The notes beneath the pieces are model-generated. The model saw only the letters and a program-made list of their open reading frames with translations, was not told the origin of the DNA and ran no database searches. From CAWBQO01 sp963790965 (GTDB taxonomy: Bacteria; Bacteroidota; Rhodothermia; Rhodothermales; DASSAV01), in NCBI GenBank assembly GCA_963790965.1, contig CAWBQO010000005.1, positions 117,809 to 181,808 of the forward strand: 64,000 nt of DNA, read 5' to 3'. Positions 26,693 through 35,707 of the stretch are shown here, piece by piece (positions within the stretch are counted from its first letter, which is position 1; each line of letters begins with the position of its first letter). A program made the translations under genes and the position numbers.

Positions 26693-29551
26693 TCAGGCGG
26701 TGACGTCTACCTCCACGGTCTCACTTGCATGGCCGTCGATCTCGAAATGAACATTGATTTTGGCCGTCCCGGCATTCTTACCCCGGAGGCGTCCCTTAAA
26801 GGTGACCGTGCGGCCGCCAATGAGGCGATTAAAGGTAACAAAGTCGGCGACGGCCGGGTCGCCGCTGACCCAACGACCCAGGCGCATGGACGTAAGGTCT
26901 TTTCGAAACGGCCCGCCGGAGTTGTTCACGGTGGCCTCCGCCGCGCCAAGCGCTTTGAATGTCAACGTTGCGTTCTTCGCCATCGCGGCTTTGTTGCCCG
27001 GAAGCGCAGCGAAGGTGTCGTTGGTGAGCTTGATCGGCTCAAACTCCTTGTAGATCAAGTTGCGGAAGCCGGCATCCGCGCTCATCCGGACGAGGTCGTA
27101 GTATCGAAGCGACAGGGCGCAGACGCCGCAGAAATGCCACGAGACGGGGTTCGCCGCCCGAACGGTCGCGCCGTCGGGGCCGAAGAAGTCGTTCTCGTAA
27201 GCCATGATGCAGACGACGGCGTCCTTCTGATCATGATCGAGCCAGTTGTCGTTGCTGATGTCGGTGGTCACGAGGTTCGTCCCGTCGAAACGGATCAGCG
27301 AATGGCGGAGATAGAGCGCGTGGCCCATCTCATGGGTGAACGTCACGGTGCCGTCGCCACGGGTGACCATAAAGAACTCGCGCTCCCCGAGATACATCCC
27401 GAGCGCGGTGGACGTCGCATGGAGATGCTTACAGAGAAAAACGAACAGGCCCGGCCGAGTAGCCTGCTTGGTGTCCGTGCGCGGACTCTTTCGGCCGGTG
27501 TCTTTGTAGGCGCGCGCAAGGAAGACCTTCGACAGCGCCTCGCCATGCGTCCAGCACCAGTCGGCGTTGGCTCCGGGGAGGTTCGGAAGGAAAAAGGACC
27601 CGAAGTTATATTTCGTGTCATCGTTGGCTACCGCCGGAGCGACGCCGACGGTGTTGATAAAGTAATTCTTGACGACGGTCTTCCAGGTAGCCTCGTCATA
27701 CTTCTTCGTCTCCTTCGGTCCGTCCACTTCGACGAAGGCGGCGCGGTAGGCGTGCTTGACCTTGTCCCAGTTGATGTAGTTCGTGTCGACGTTGCTGAAC
27801 GAGACGACGAGATCAATCGTCGCTTTGCGCCAGACGGTAAAGGTGCCGGTCGTTATCTGCACCGTAGCGTCTTTCGCGCCTCCGTGCAGGGGGAGGGCCT
27901 TGCCGCCGTCGTCCGTGAGCGCAAGCTTGAAGCGGTAATTGTCGCCGCCGACGGGCATTGGGAAGAAGATCACCTCAGACGCTCCGGCCGGCTGCCCGGC
28001 CGCATTGGTGACCGGGGCGACGGGCGAGCGGGCCTTCCCCGGCGACGGGGCTTCCAGCGGCTTCGGCGAGCCGGCGTTGAAGGGCGTCTTGAAGAGAACC
28101 GACGACGGGCTTCCCTTCACCGCCGGTGTGCGCATGCCGCCGAACGCGGTGGAAGCATTGTCGTCTTCCTTCGACGCGGCATTGCCCTTGTCGCGCTTGA
28201 ACAGGTCGATGAACGTCCGGAGCCATGCCTTGGGGCGGGCGGGACTCATTGCTTCATCCCAGCGGGCGTACTCTTCTTCGAGATCCTCCATTTCCCACTG
28301 CGCGAAGAGGCGGCCCGCTTCTACGGGCACGCGCTTGCCGTCGCGGTACTGTTCCACTTCGAGCCGGAAGCCCACGGCGGGCCGGACGTTCTGCTCCCAG
28401 TTGTTAGCGCGGTAGTTGGCGGGCCGGGAGGTTGCGTCGGCACCACGACCGAGAAGGTTGGTGTCGGCGTCCCGCAGCGCGTGGTCATCCCGGATGAAAA
28501 CGCGGTAAGCGGCCCCGGTCAGTTCGGCCCCCGTGGCGATCTCGGCGTTCGCCTCGTCTGTGAGCGAGAACAGGCAGCCGTACTTCGGACCCTGCGGCAC
28601 GTGCGTCGGACCGAGAAAGGTCAGCTTTGCCTTGTACGTGAGCGGCCTCGGCGGCACCCCTGCGATTCGTTTGAAGACGTACATCTTCTTCGAATAGAGT
28701 TCGCTGCACGCGCCTCCGGGCTTCTTACAGTCCAGCGCCGGCTGCTCGCCCGGATCGAAGAAGAGAACCTCCACGCGCCGGTCCACCGGGCTTTGGTAAT
28801 GCTCTGCCCGATCGTCCGTGATCGGGAAGCCTTCGCCGCATCCGATCGCGCCGCACGGCAAAAACTTCAAAGCCTCGCGCGCCGTGGCGAGGCCGGCGGC
28901 ATTCGCGCCCATCATCACCTGAAGATCCGCCTCATACATGGTGAAAAACGCCTGCCATGTGGCGAGATCCATGCTTCCGCTTGCCGGAAGCGTACCGCCT
29001 TTCTCCGCATTGAACCTCTTCTTGAAGGCGATCAGCGCCGCTTGCGTTTGCGGACCGGGCTGGTTATCCACGCCGCCGGGATCGCACCCCCAGCCGAATC
29101 TCCGGTCGATCCATGCCAGGATCTGCTGGTAGTCTTCCGCGCGGTGACGACCATGGCAGACGGCGGCCCACTCGGCCTTCCCGCCTTTCAGCGCGTGCAA
29201 AAAGCCGGTTGCGCGAAGCTCCGAGAGCGTCTGGTTGTACCCGGCATCGCCGCTGCGATCGGTGTGCCCGACAACGAGTGCCGACTGCGAGGGATTGACC
29301 GCGGCGTGTTCGTAGCAGACTTTCAGGACGGCCAGCCCCATGATCTTGTCCTGATCGGCATTCCCACCGGAAAGCGCGTCCGGCCCGTAGTCCGGCATGA
29401 ACACGGCGCTATCCAGATGGAAGTTGACGTCCTCGACTTCCAACATATGCGCGCTGTACTGCGTCTTGACCTGAACCGTATGCTTCTTCCCCGTCGCCAG
29501 CCGCGCAAGCCGCCCGAGTTGCCGTCGAGATATTTTGATAAGGTCGATCAT
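26693..29551 (-). CDS. OmpA/peptidoglycan-binding/metzincin-like metallopeptidase, T6SS effector candidate
   Basis: 952 residues with no signal peptide. An OmpA-like peptidoglycan-binding segment lies at about 45-125 (LDSAVFMPDYG, VVGHTDRSGDAGYNQTLSELRA). A PG_binding_1-like stretch lies at about 150-200 (PGPQTQAALIAFKKRFN). A long middle part has no recognised fold. The catalytic part has a zinc motif HEMGHALYLRH at 740-750, that is HExxHxxxxxH with the third His spaced as in metzincins. A Met-turn-like CIMAYEN follows at 781-787, and many Cys surround it. The usual Gly of HExxHxxG is replaced by Tyr. It is 30 bases downstream of the PAAR gene, which with VgrG would be its carrier. I infer a spike-delivered protease tethered to peptidoglycan. 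Confidence 0.72.
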   Translation of the reverse strand: MIDLIKISRRQLGRLARLATGKKHTVQVKTQYSAHMLEVEDVNFHLDSAVFMPDYGPDALSGGNADQDKIMGLAVLKVCYEHAAVNPSQSALVVGHTDRSGDAGYNQTLSELRATGFLHALKGGKAEWAAVCHGRHRAEDYQQILAWIDRRFGWGCDPGGVDNQPGPQTQAALIAFKKRFNAEKGGTLPASGSMDLATWQAFFTMYEADLQVMMGANAAGLATAREALKFLPCGAIGCGEGFPITDDRAEHYQSPVDRRVEVLFFDPGEQPALDCKKPGGACSELYSKKMYVFKRIAGVPPRPLTYKAKLTFLGPTHVPQGPKYGCLFSLTDEANAEIATGAELTGAAYRVFIRDDHALRDADTNLLGRGADATSRPANYRANNWEQNVRPAVGFRLEVEQYRDGKRVPVEAGRLFAQWEMEDLEEEYARWDEAMSPARPKAWLRTFIDLFKRDKGNAASKEDDNASTAFGGMRTPAVKGSPSSVLFKTPFNAGSPKPLEAPSPGKARSPVAPVTNAAGQPAGASEVIFFPMPVGGDNYRFKLALTDDGGKALPLHGGAKDATVQITTGTFTVWRKATIDLVVSFSNVDTNYINWDKVKHAYRAAFVEVDGPKETKKYDEATWKTVVKNYFINTVGVAPAVANDDTKYNFGSFFLPNLPGANADWCWTHGEALSKVFLARAYKDTGRKSPRTDTKQATRPGLFVFLCKHLHATSTALGMYLGEREFFMVTRGDGTVTFTHEMGHALYLRHSLIRFDGTNLVTTDISNDNWLDHDQKDAVVCIMAYENDFFGPDGATVRAANPVSWHFCGVCALSLRYYDLVRMSADAGFRNLIYKEFEPIKLTNDTFAALPGNKAAMAKNATLTFKALGAAEATVNNSGGPFRKDLTSMRLGRWVSGDPAVADFVTFNRLIGGRTVTFKGRLRGKNAGTAKINVHFEIDGHASETVEVDVTA

Positions 29552-29581
29552 AAGGGCCGTCGAACGGCTCGGGCAAGAGGG

Positions 29582-30790
29582 CTACAGGTCAATCTCCAGA
29601 TCCGGCAGTTCAGGAAAGCGTAGGCTGTGTCGCCCGGTGGCGACGGACGGCTGCTTCAGCACGCCTTTGGCGTCGAGCTTGCCTTTCCGCACCTCGCCGG
29701 AAGCGAGGAACAGGACGTACGGCTCATCGGCAATTGCGCCACCTTCCTCGTCCAGCACGATCACCTCCAACGTGTCTTCAAAAACGAGATCGCCCGACCG
29801 CGCGCCGGAGGAGCCCACCGACACGTCGAAATAGTAGACCGGCGCTTCATACCGGCGCTTTTCGGAAAGTCCGGACGGTTCGCCCTCCGGAGGCACCTGT
29901 ACGCTCTCGGCCTCGGGGTCGAAGGCATACGTCCACGGGGCTTCAATCGCGTTGCCCTGAACGGCCGCCGCGATGCGCGCGACCAGCCGATCGGCTCCGC
30001 GCACGTCCCGTTCGTAGACTTCAAAGAGGCCTTTTCGGCCCGGCTCGAAGCCGTACACCTCCGCCTTCATGCCGACCTCCTCGCCGGGGGAAGCACCCTC
30101 CTTCGACCATGCAGGCTTCATGACCCCCTGAAGCGCAATCTCGCCGGACTGAGCCTCGAGCAATCCTCTTCGAAGGCGACCGTTCCGGTTCAGCATGCCC
30201 AGGATTGGAGCCCCGCCGCCGATGGTCAGTTCGTATGGGAGACGGCCCACCGGCAGCCCGGCACTATCGACGAACTGAAATTCTATGAAATGGCCTTCCG
30301 CCACTTCGGCAACGCTGCTTCCGGTACCGGCAGCGTGGGTCGCCGATGCTACCGCGGCGGCACCGGCGCTCTTTCCAAAACCGAGGTTCGTGGCATTCGC
30401 CGCGCCTCCGCCGGCCCCGCTGCCCGAGGCCGAGCCGCCCGCGCCGCCGCCTCCCCCACCGCCGCCGCCGGATGCCGAACCCGCGCCGGCCATGCCGATG
30501 ATGACCGTAAAGCAGCCCATGGCGATCACGTCCGGCGGGCCGACACAGACCAGCATATCCCCTACCGTGGCAGCGGGCATATTGCCTATCAGCACCGTTG
30601 GCACGCCGGGCCCTGTGATCGGGCCGCCGACATGCGGGACCGGCACCGGAGCGGGCGTGACCATCGGGCACACGTGCATGTCCGTCAAACGCGCCGCCGG
30701 CATCCCGCCGATGAGCACCGTCGGACAACCCAGCACGACGCTTCCGCCGTGTGCCGTCATGTCGCCAAGGCGCGCCGCCGGACCGGGCAT
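29582..30790 (-). CDS. PAAR-domain spike tip with C-terminal Ig-like extensions
   Basis: 402 residues. The PAAR domain (about 1-100) has the typical start MPGPAARLGDMTAHGG, the repeated PTVLIGGMPAARLTDMHVCP / PTVLIGNMPAATVGDML and a conserved Cys/His pattern. It sharpens the VgrG tip. A Gly/Ser/Ala-rich linker (about 101-150, with nine Gly in a row) joins it to strand-rich modules: VDSAGLPVGRLPYELTIGGG, AWSKEGASPGEEVGM and a transthyretin-like end. The last two modules are shared with the protein encoded at 24285-25151. It starts 13 bases after vgrG. No toxin domain is visible, so it is probably a carrier that recruits cargo through its C-terminal modules. Confidence 0.92.
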   Translation of the reverse strand: MPGPAARLGDMTAHGGSVVLGCPTVLIGGMPAARLTDMHVCPMVTPAPVPVPHVGGPITGPGVPTVLIGNMPAATVGDMLVCVGPPDVIAMGCFTVIIGMAGAGSASGGGGGGGGGAGGSASGSGAGGGAANATNLGFGKSAGAAAVASATHAAGTGSSVAEVAEGHFIEFQFVDSAGLPVGRLPYELTIGGGAPILGMLNRNGRLRRGLLEAQSGEIALQGVMKPAWSKEGASPGEEVGMKAEVYGFEPGRKGLFEVYERDVRGADRLVARIAAAVQGNAIEAPWTYAFDPEAESVQVPPEGEPSGLSEKRRYEAPVYYFDVSVGSSGARSGDLVFEDTLEVIVLDEEGGAIADEPYVLFLASGEVRKGKLDAKGVLKQPSVATGRHSLRFPELPDLEIDL

Positions 30791-30802
30791 CTTTCTACCA
30801 GT

Positions 30803-32941
30803 TTAGTTGATCTTTACGAGGCTGCCCTGCACGGACGTGATGCCGCTCGCCTTCACGTTCACCAGCGCCCCCGCAACGTCGTTCATTGCGCTGCCCTCCG
30901 ACTTCACCATCGTGCCCTTGATGTTGTGCTGCACCCCGGCTTCCGACGTCAGGTTCGTTCCACCCTTTTGCTTCATCTCCATCTTCGCCTCGGACGTCAT
31001 ATTGCTGCTCTTCATCTCCCAGTTCATCTTCGCCTCTCCTTTGAAGTTCGCCGCTTCGAGGGAAGTGTCTTCCGTAGTCTTGATGGTGAGAGCCTTCGCC
31101 TTGATATCGATCGTGCCTTTGGGCGCGTGAAGGTCGATGTTGCCGTTCTTGGTCTCGACAATGATCTTGTCCGCGCCAATGTCGATGGTGATGGAGTTCT
31201 TCCCGCCTTCATCCTTGATCACCATCTTCTTATCCTTGTCGCTGACACTGATGAGGTGGCCATCCGTCGTCTTGATCGAGACGACTTTTTCCTTGTCGTC
31301 CATTTTGAGGATATGTCCGTCCTTCGTCTTGACCTCGATATTTTCGTTCTTGTCGTCGAGTGTGAGCGTATGCTTATTGGTGGTCGTGATGAGGATGCGG
31401 TCGTCTTTGTCGTCGATGAGCACGGAGTTGCCATCCGTAGACTTGATCTGCACCTGCGACTTCTCGTTCGTGTCGTCCATCAGGATCTCATTGCCGGCCA
31501 TCGTCCGGATGAGGTTCTGCATCTTGTTTTCGGCGACGACCGGAGAGGTGTTGTTCTTGTTCGGCACCGTGCCAAGCGCGAGCGGCCGGTCAACATCGCC
31601 GTTGACGAAAGCAACCACCATCTCCGTTCCCGCGTGGTTGCCAAAGTGTATGCCGTAATCCTTGCCCGAGTAGGGCTGCGACATGCGGATCGGCAGCGTG
31701 GCGTTGCCGCCCGAAGCGTCGCTGAGGTCGAAGAGGAGCTTGGCGCGGTATCGGCCCGCCTCATCGACGTAGGCGTAGTCGCCGCCCGCCGTCTCGATCT
31801 TGGCCGCCATCACGCCGGGGATCTGCGGCACCGGCGTACTCCTTGCGGGCCGGAACTGCACCGTTGCAGGAATGCAGGTGAACTCGTTCTCGTACTCGGG
31901 CGCAACGGGATTTCTGTCCGACGCGCCGTTTTGATTGCCGCGGATGGCCTGCTCCTGCGTGCCACGGTGAACGACGCGCGTGACAAAGTACTTTTGGTTG
32001 AGATCGTCGCGGTAGTGCTCGGCCATATCGAATAAATATCCGGAGCGAAGGCCCGGCACGTTCGATGCGCCCTCGAGCAGTACCCGGCCTGCTTCCAGTT
32101 CTTCATTGCGAATCTTGGCGAACACCTTGCCTGCATCGTCCTGGCCGTAGTGCGGCCCGTATTCGTAGAGCAAGCCCGGCATCTTGTCGTTGATGCGGGA
32201 CTCGAGCTTCAGCGGCCGGTCGGGTTCCTGATCGTTGTAGTCGCGCACGAGCGCCTTTCCTGTGACCAGCTGTTCTCGGTAAACCACGTTGTAAACCAAG
32301 GCGCGATCGCCCGCGAGCGATGGATCATCGTCGTAGGCAAGGGCACTCTCCCCCTCGACCTCCACCTGCTCAGCGCGAGCGTCGCTGATGACGAGCACGT
32401 CGTTCGTGCCTGAATGATCGAAGTAGTAGTAAAGACCTTCATGCTCCATCAGCCGGGAGATGAAGTCGAAGTCCGTTTCCTGAAACTGAACCACAAACTC
32501 CTTGGGCCGGTAGCTTCCTCTAAGTGCCAGCCGAAAGTCGGCCGCCGCGAGTCCTGCCCCTTTGATGACTTCGCTGAGAACGTCCGGCAGCGACATGTTT
32601 TGGAAGATGCGGCTCTGATGGAAGAGCGTCAGCTTCCAGAGTCGCGGCACGAAGACGGCCCGGTAAGCATACGCTCCCGGCGAGTGCCCCGCCTGCTCGA
32701 AGTGAACGACCATCCCGTGGATCACGGCAGGTTCCGCGCTGCGCGTGATCGTGAGCGTGGCCGGTTTCCCGATGATTCCCGCAAATGGAAGCGAACGATC
32801 TGCGGACGAGAGTTCGAGATCAAAACGGAACAGCCGCGAGACTTCCTCCACGCCGGTAAACCGGAGCACCCGGAACGCCGCGGCATCCAGGCCGGCGCTC
32901 TCAAAGCTGAATATGGAGATGTTGGCCGCTACACGCGCCAT
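30803..32941 (-). CDS. vgrG: VgrG/TssI spike protein
   Basis: 712 residues. The first about 370 show the gp27-like part (FRVLRFTGVEEVSRLFRFDL, VVQFQETDFDFISRLMEHEG, LYYYFDHS). The gp5-like OB fold has MAAKIETAGGDYAYVDEAGR and RMSQPYSGKDYGIHFGNHAG. The C-terminal about 230 residues are a strand-repeat spike of short Lys/Asp-rich units with TTDGH and DDKD motifs, ending ITSVQGSLVKIN without an added toxin domain. It is the trimeric tip exported with Hcp. It lies between clpV and the PAAR gene in one transcriptional unit. The repeat region uses more A/T-rich codons than its neighbours, which reflects Lys/Asn/Ile content. Confidence 0.97.
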   Translation of the reverse strand: MARVAANISIFSFESAGLDAAAFRVLRFTGVEEVSRLFRFDLELSSADRSLPFAGIIGKPATLTITRSAEPAVIHGMVVHFEQAGHSPGAYAYRAVFVPRLWKLTLFHQSRIFQNMSLPDVLSEVIKGAGLAAADFRLALRGSYRPKEFVVQFQETDFDFISRLMEHEGLYYYFDHSGTNDVLVISDARAEQVEVEGESALAYDDDPSLAGDRALVYNVVYREQLVTGKALVRDYNDQEPDRPLKLESRINDKMPGLLYEYGPHYGQDDAGKVFAKIRNEELEAGRVLLEGASNVPGLRSGYLFDMAEHYRDDLNQKYFVTRVVHRGTQEQAIRGNQNGASDRNPVAPEYENEFTCIPATVQFRPARSTPVPQIPGVMAAKIETAGGDYAYVDEAGRYRAKLLFDLSDASGGNATLPIRMSQPYSGKDYGIHFGNHAGTEMVVAFVNGDVDRPLALGTVPNKNNTSPVVAENKMQNLIRTMAGNEILMDDTNEKSQVQIKSTDGNSVLIDDKDDRILITTTNKHTLTLDDKNENIEVKTKDGHILKMDDKEKVVSIKTTDGHLISVSDKDKKMVIKDEGGKNSITIDIGADKIIVETKNGNIDLHAPKGTIDIKAKALTIKTTEDTSLEAANFKGEAKMNWEMKSSNMTSEAKMEMKQKGGTNLTSEAGVQHNIKGTMVKSEGSAMNDVAGALVNVKASGITSVQGSLVKIN

Positions 32942-32995
32942 GGAGTACCTCTATGTGATGCGCGAAACCTCGGTGCCGCTGCCGCACGCCCGTTC

Positions 32996-35677
32996 TTACG
33001 CGACGGCATCGGCGACTTTGTCTGAAAACGTATAGGTGAAGTTGCCTTCCTCATCAAGCCCGAGCGTTAAACGGGCCGGTTTCTCGTCCTCCACCATCTT
33101 GCCGATCAGGGCGCGCGAAGCCTCCGGCAGCACCGTTCGGTCGATGATGAAGTCGGCGTTACGCGCCCCTGCGTCGACCTGCGTGCAGCGTTCCGCGATG
33201 CGCTCGACGACCTCCGGATCGTACTCGAATGCCATCCCGTGAGCCGCCGTCAGCCGCTTGCCGATCTTGTTGAGCTTGAGCCTGACGATGCCCTTCATCG
33301 TCTCTTTGTGGAGCGGCAGGAACGGGACGACCTTCATGCGCCCGAGCAGCGCCGGCTGGAAGTGTTCGGCCAGCCGGTCGTGAATAGCATCGCGAAGCTG
33401 ATCGGCCGTCGGACTCTCGCCCTCGGGACTGACGTACGTGATGATGTCGGAGGCAAGATTTGAAGTCATCAGGATGACGGTGTTGCGGAAGTTGATCTCC
33501 CGCCCTTCTCCGTCCCGCATCGAGCCACGGTCGAACACCTGGTAAAAAATGTTGAGCACGTCCCGGTGGGCTTTCTCCACTTCATCGAGGAGGACGACCG
33601 AATACGGCCGCTGCCGCACCGCTTCCGTCAGCACGCCTCCTTCGCCGTAGCCCACGTATCCGGGCGGAGAGCCTTTGAGCTGCGACACGGTGTGCGCCTC
33701 CTGATACTCGGACATGTTGATCGTGGTAAGGAAACGCTCCCCGCCAAAGAGCATATCCGCCAGCGCCAGCGCCGTCTCCGTCTTACCGACGCCGCTCGGC
33801 CCGACAAAGAGGAACACGCCAAGAGGCGCGTCCGGATTGCCCAGCCCCGCCTTCGCCGTTCGGACACTCTCGGAAATTTCGCCGAGCGCTTCATCCTGGC
33901 CAAGGATGCGTTCGTGCAACCGGCTTTCGAGTTCGAGGAGCATCGTGGCCTGGTCCCGCATCATGTTGCCGGCCGGGATGCCCGTCCAGTCTGCCACCAC
34001 TTGCGCCGCCACCTGCTGGTTCACCTCGGCGTGGACCATCGGCGACTCTCCCTGCACTTCGGCCAGTTCTTTCTGCTTCTGCGCGAGCCGTTCGCGGGTG
34101 GGGTCTTCTTCAGCGGCGTGCAGGGCGACGGCCGCGTCCGCGCCGTCCCCGGAAACGATTTCGGCGACGGACAGACCGGCGCGAAGCTCCGTTATCTCCT
34201 GCACGAGCAGCTTCTCCCGTTCCAGCCTCGCCTCCAGCAACTGCCGTTCGGCAAGCGCCGATTCGATGTCCGCGCGCAGCGACTCCAGTTTGGCGCTGTC
34301 GACGGAGTGTCCCGTCTGCACGTCCCGCTCGTGGGCGGCTCGTTCAGCTTCGAGATGGCTGAGGTGCCGGTCCAGGTCGTCGAGCTGCGCCGGGCGGGTG
34401 GTCTGGCTCATGCGCACCCTTGCCGACGCCGTATCGAGCAGATCGACCGCCTTATCCGGCAACTGGCGGCCGGAGATGAACCGGTCTGAAAGCTCGGCCG
34501 CGGCGCGAATAGCCGCGCTCGTGATGCGAACGCCGTGGTGATCCTCGTACTTGCTCTTGATGCCCCGGAGCATGATGGCGGCCGTATCAACAGAGGGCTC
34601 CTCGATCTTTACGAGCTGGAAGCGTCGTTCGAGGGCCGGGTCCTTTTCGATGTATTTTTTGTATTCGGACCACGTCGTCGCGGCCAGCGTCCGAAGCTCG
34701 CCACGGGCAAGAGCCGGCTTGAGCAGATTCGCCGCGTCGGAGGTCCCGGCAGCGCCCCCGGCACCGATGAGCGTGTGGGCCTCGTCGATAAAGAGGATGG
34801 TCGGTCTTGCGGCTTCGCGCACTTCCTGAATGACGGACTTCAGGCGGTTCTCGAACTCGCCCTTAACGCCCGCGCCCGCCTGAAGCAGACCAAGGTCCAG
34901 CGTGCGGATCTCGACTTCCTTCAGGGAGTCCGTCACGTCTCCGGCAGCGATGCGCAAGGCCAGTCCCTCCACCACGGCGCTCTTGCCCACGCCTGCCTCG
35001 CCCACGAGGATCGGGTTGTTCTTGCGGCGGCGACTGAGAATGTCTACGATCTGCCGGATTTCCTTGTCGCGCCCGAACACGGGGTCGATCTTGCCGGCGC
35101 GCGCATTGCCGGTTACGTCCAGCGTATAGAGTTCGAGCGCCGTGTTGCCCTTGCGCTCCTCCCCGCCGATGCGGGCGGCTTGCGTCGAGCGCCGCGTCGT
35201 CCGGTCCTCGGGCGATCCCCCGATGATTTCAACGAAGTTCGTCCGGAGTTCGTCGCGCTTGATGGGCTGCAGCACCTCCATGTACGACTGCGAAGCGAGG
35301 GCCTCGTGGTCGAGCAACGCCTCGAGTATTGCCCCCGAACGGATCTCCTCCGCGCCGTGATGAACCGACCCCACGACCCATGCAGACTCGAGCACGCCCA
35401 GCAGGATCGGCGAGAACGAAGGGCGGCCCGTGTTGCCCGTACGGAAGCGCTCGAGTTGCATCAGCAGCACGTCCCAGAGGCGCGTCGCATCGATGCCGAA
35501 GTGGTGCAGGATGCGGGGCACGTCGCCGGTGCCGTCTTCGAGCAGTTTCAGCAGCAGGTGCTCGACGCCCACCTCGTAGTGCCCGCGTGTAATGCAGAAC
35601 CCGGCCGCCGCCTCCAGGCCGCGCGTGGTGTGGTCATTGAGCTTTTGAAGCAGGCGTTTAACGTCTTTCGTAATCAT
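32996..35677 (-). CDS. clpV: ClpV/TssH AAA+ ATPase
   Basis: 893 residues, the usual ClpV size. The N-domain (LQKLNDHTTRGLEAAAGFCI, HYEVGVEHLLLKLLED) binds the contracted sheath. Two AAA+ modules have Walker A motifs GEAGVGKSA and GPSGVGKTE and Walker B motifs LFIDEAHTLIGAG and VVLLDEVEKAH. A ClpB-type middle coiled coil lies between them. It disassembles contracted TssBC sheaths. It starts 30 bases after the tssG stop, within the tss operon. The presence of a dedicated ClpV places this system outside the F. novicida-type T6SS-ii, which lacks it. Confidence 0.97.
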   Translation of the reverse strand: MITKDVKRLLQKLNDHTTRGLEAAAGFCITRGHYEVGVEHLLLKLLEDGTGDVPRILHHFGIDATRLWDVLLMQLERFRTGNTGRPSFSPILLGVLESAWVVGSVHHGAEEIRSGAILEALLDHEALASQSYMEVLQPIKRDELRTNFVEIIGGSPEDRTTRRSTQAARIGGEERKGNTALELYTLDVTGNARAGKIDPVFGRDKEIRQIVDILSRRRKNNPILVGEAGVGKSAVVEGLALRIAAGDVTDSLKEVEIRTLDLGLLQAGAGVKGEFENRLKSVIQEVREAARPTILFIDEAHTLIGAGGAAGTSDAANLLKPALARGELRTLAATTWSEYKKYIEKDPALERRFQLVKIEEPSVDTAAIMLRGIKSKYEDHHGVRITSAAIRAAAELSDRFISGRQLPDKAVDLLDTASARVRMSQTTRPAQLDDLDRHLSHLEAERAAHERDVQTGHSVDSAKLESLRADIESALAERQLLEARLEREKLLVQEITELRAGLSVAEIVSGDGADAAVALHAAEEDPTRERLAQKQKELAEVQGESPMVHAEVNQQVAAQVVADWTGIPAGNMMRDQATMLLELESRLHERILGQDEALGEISESVRTAKAGLGNPDAPLGVFLFVGPSGVGKTETALALADMLFGGERFLTTINMSEYQEAHTVSQLKGSPPGYVGYGEGGVLTEAVRQRPYSVVLLDEVEKAHRDVLNIFYQVFDRGSMRDGEGREINFRNTVILMTSNLASDIITYVSPEGESPTADQLRDAIHDRLAEHFQPALLGRMKVVPFLPLHKETMKGIVRLKLNKIGKRLTAAHGMAFEYDPEVVERIAERCTQVDAGARNADFIIDRTVLPEASRALIGKMVEDEKPARLTLGLDEEGNFTYTFSDKVADAVA

Positions 35678-35707
35678 GATCAGTCTCGGCTGGCGTTGAA
35701 GGGCAAT

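Noticed and set aside
26609..29623. 1004-codon plus-strand open frame opposite the metalloprotease gene
   Set aside because: It mirrors the minus-strand gene in high-GC DNA. Its product has no recognisable motif, while the minus frame has OmpA, PG-binding and zinc-site motifs.
29627..32035. 802-codon plus-strand frame opposite PAAR and vgrG
   Set aside because: It is an antisense shadow that crosses two well-supported genes. Its His/Arg/Val-rich composition is typical of antisense reading.
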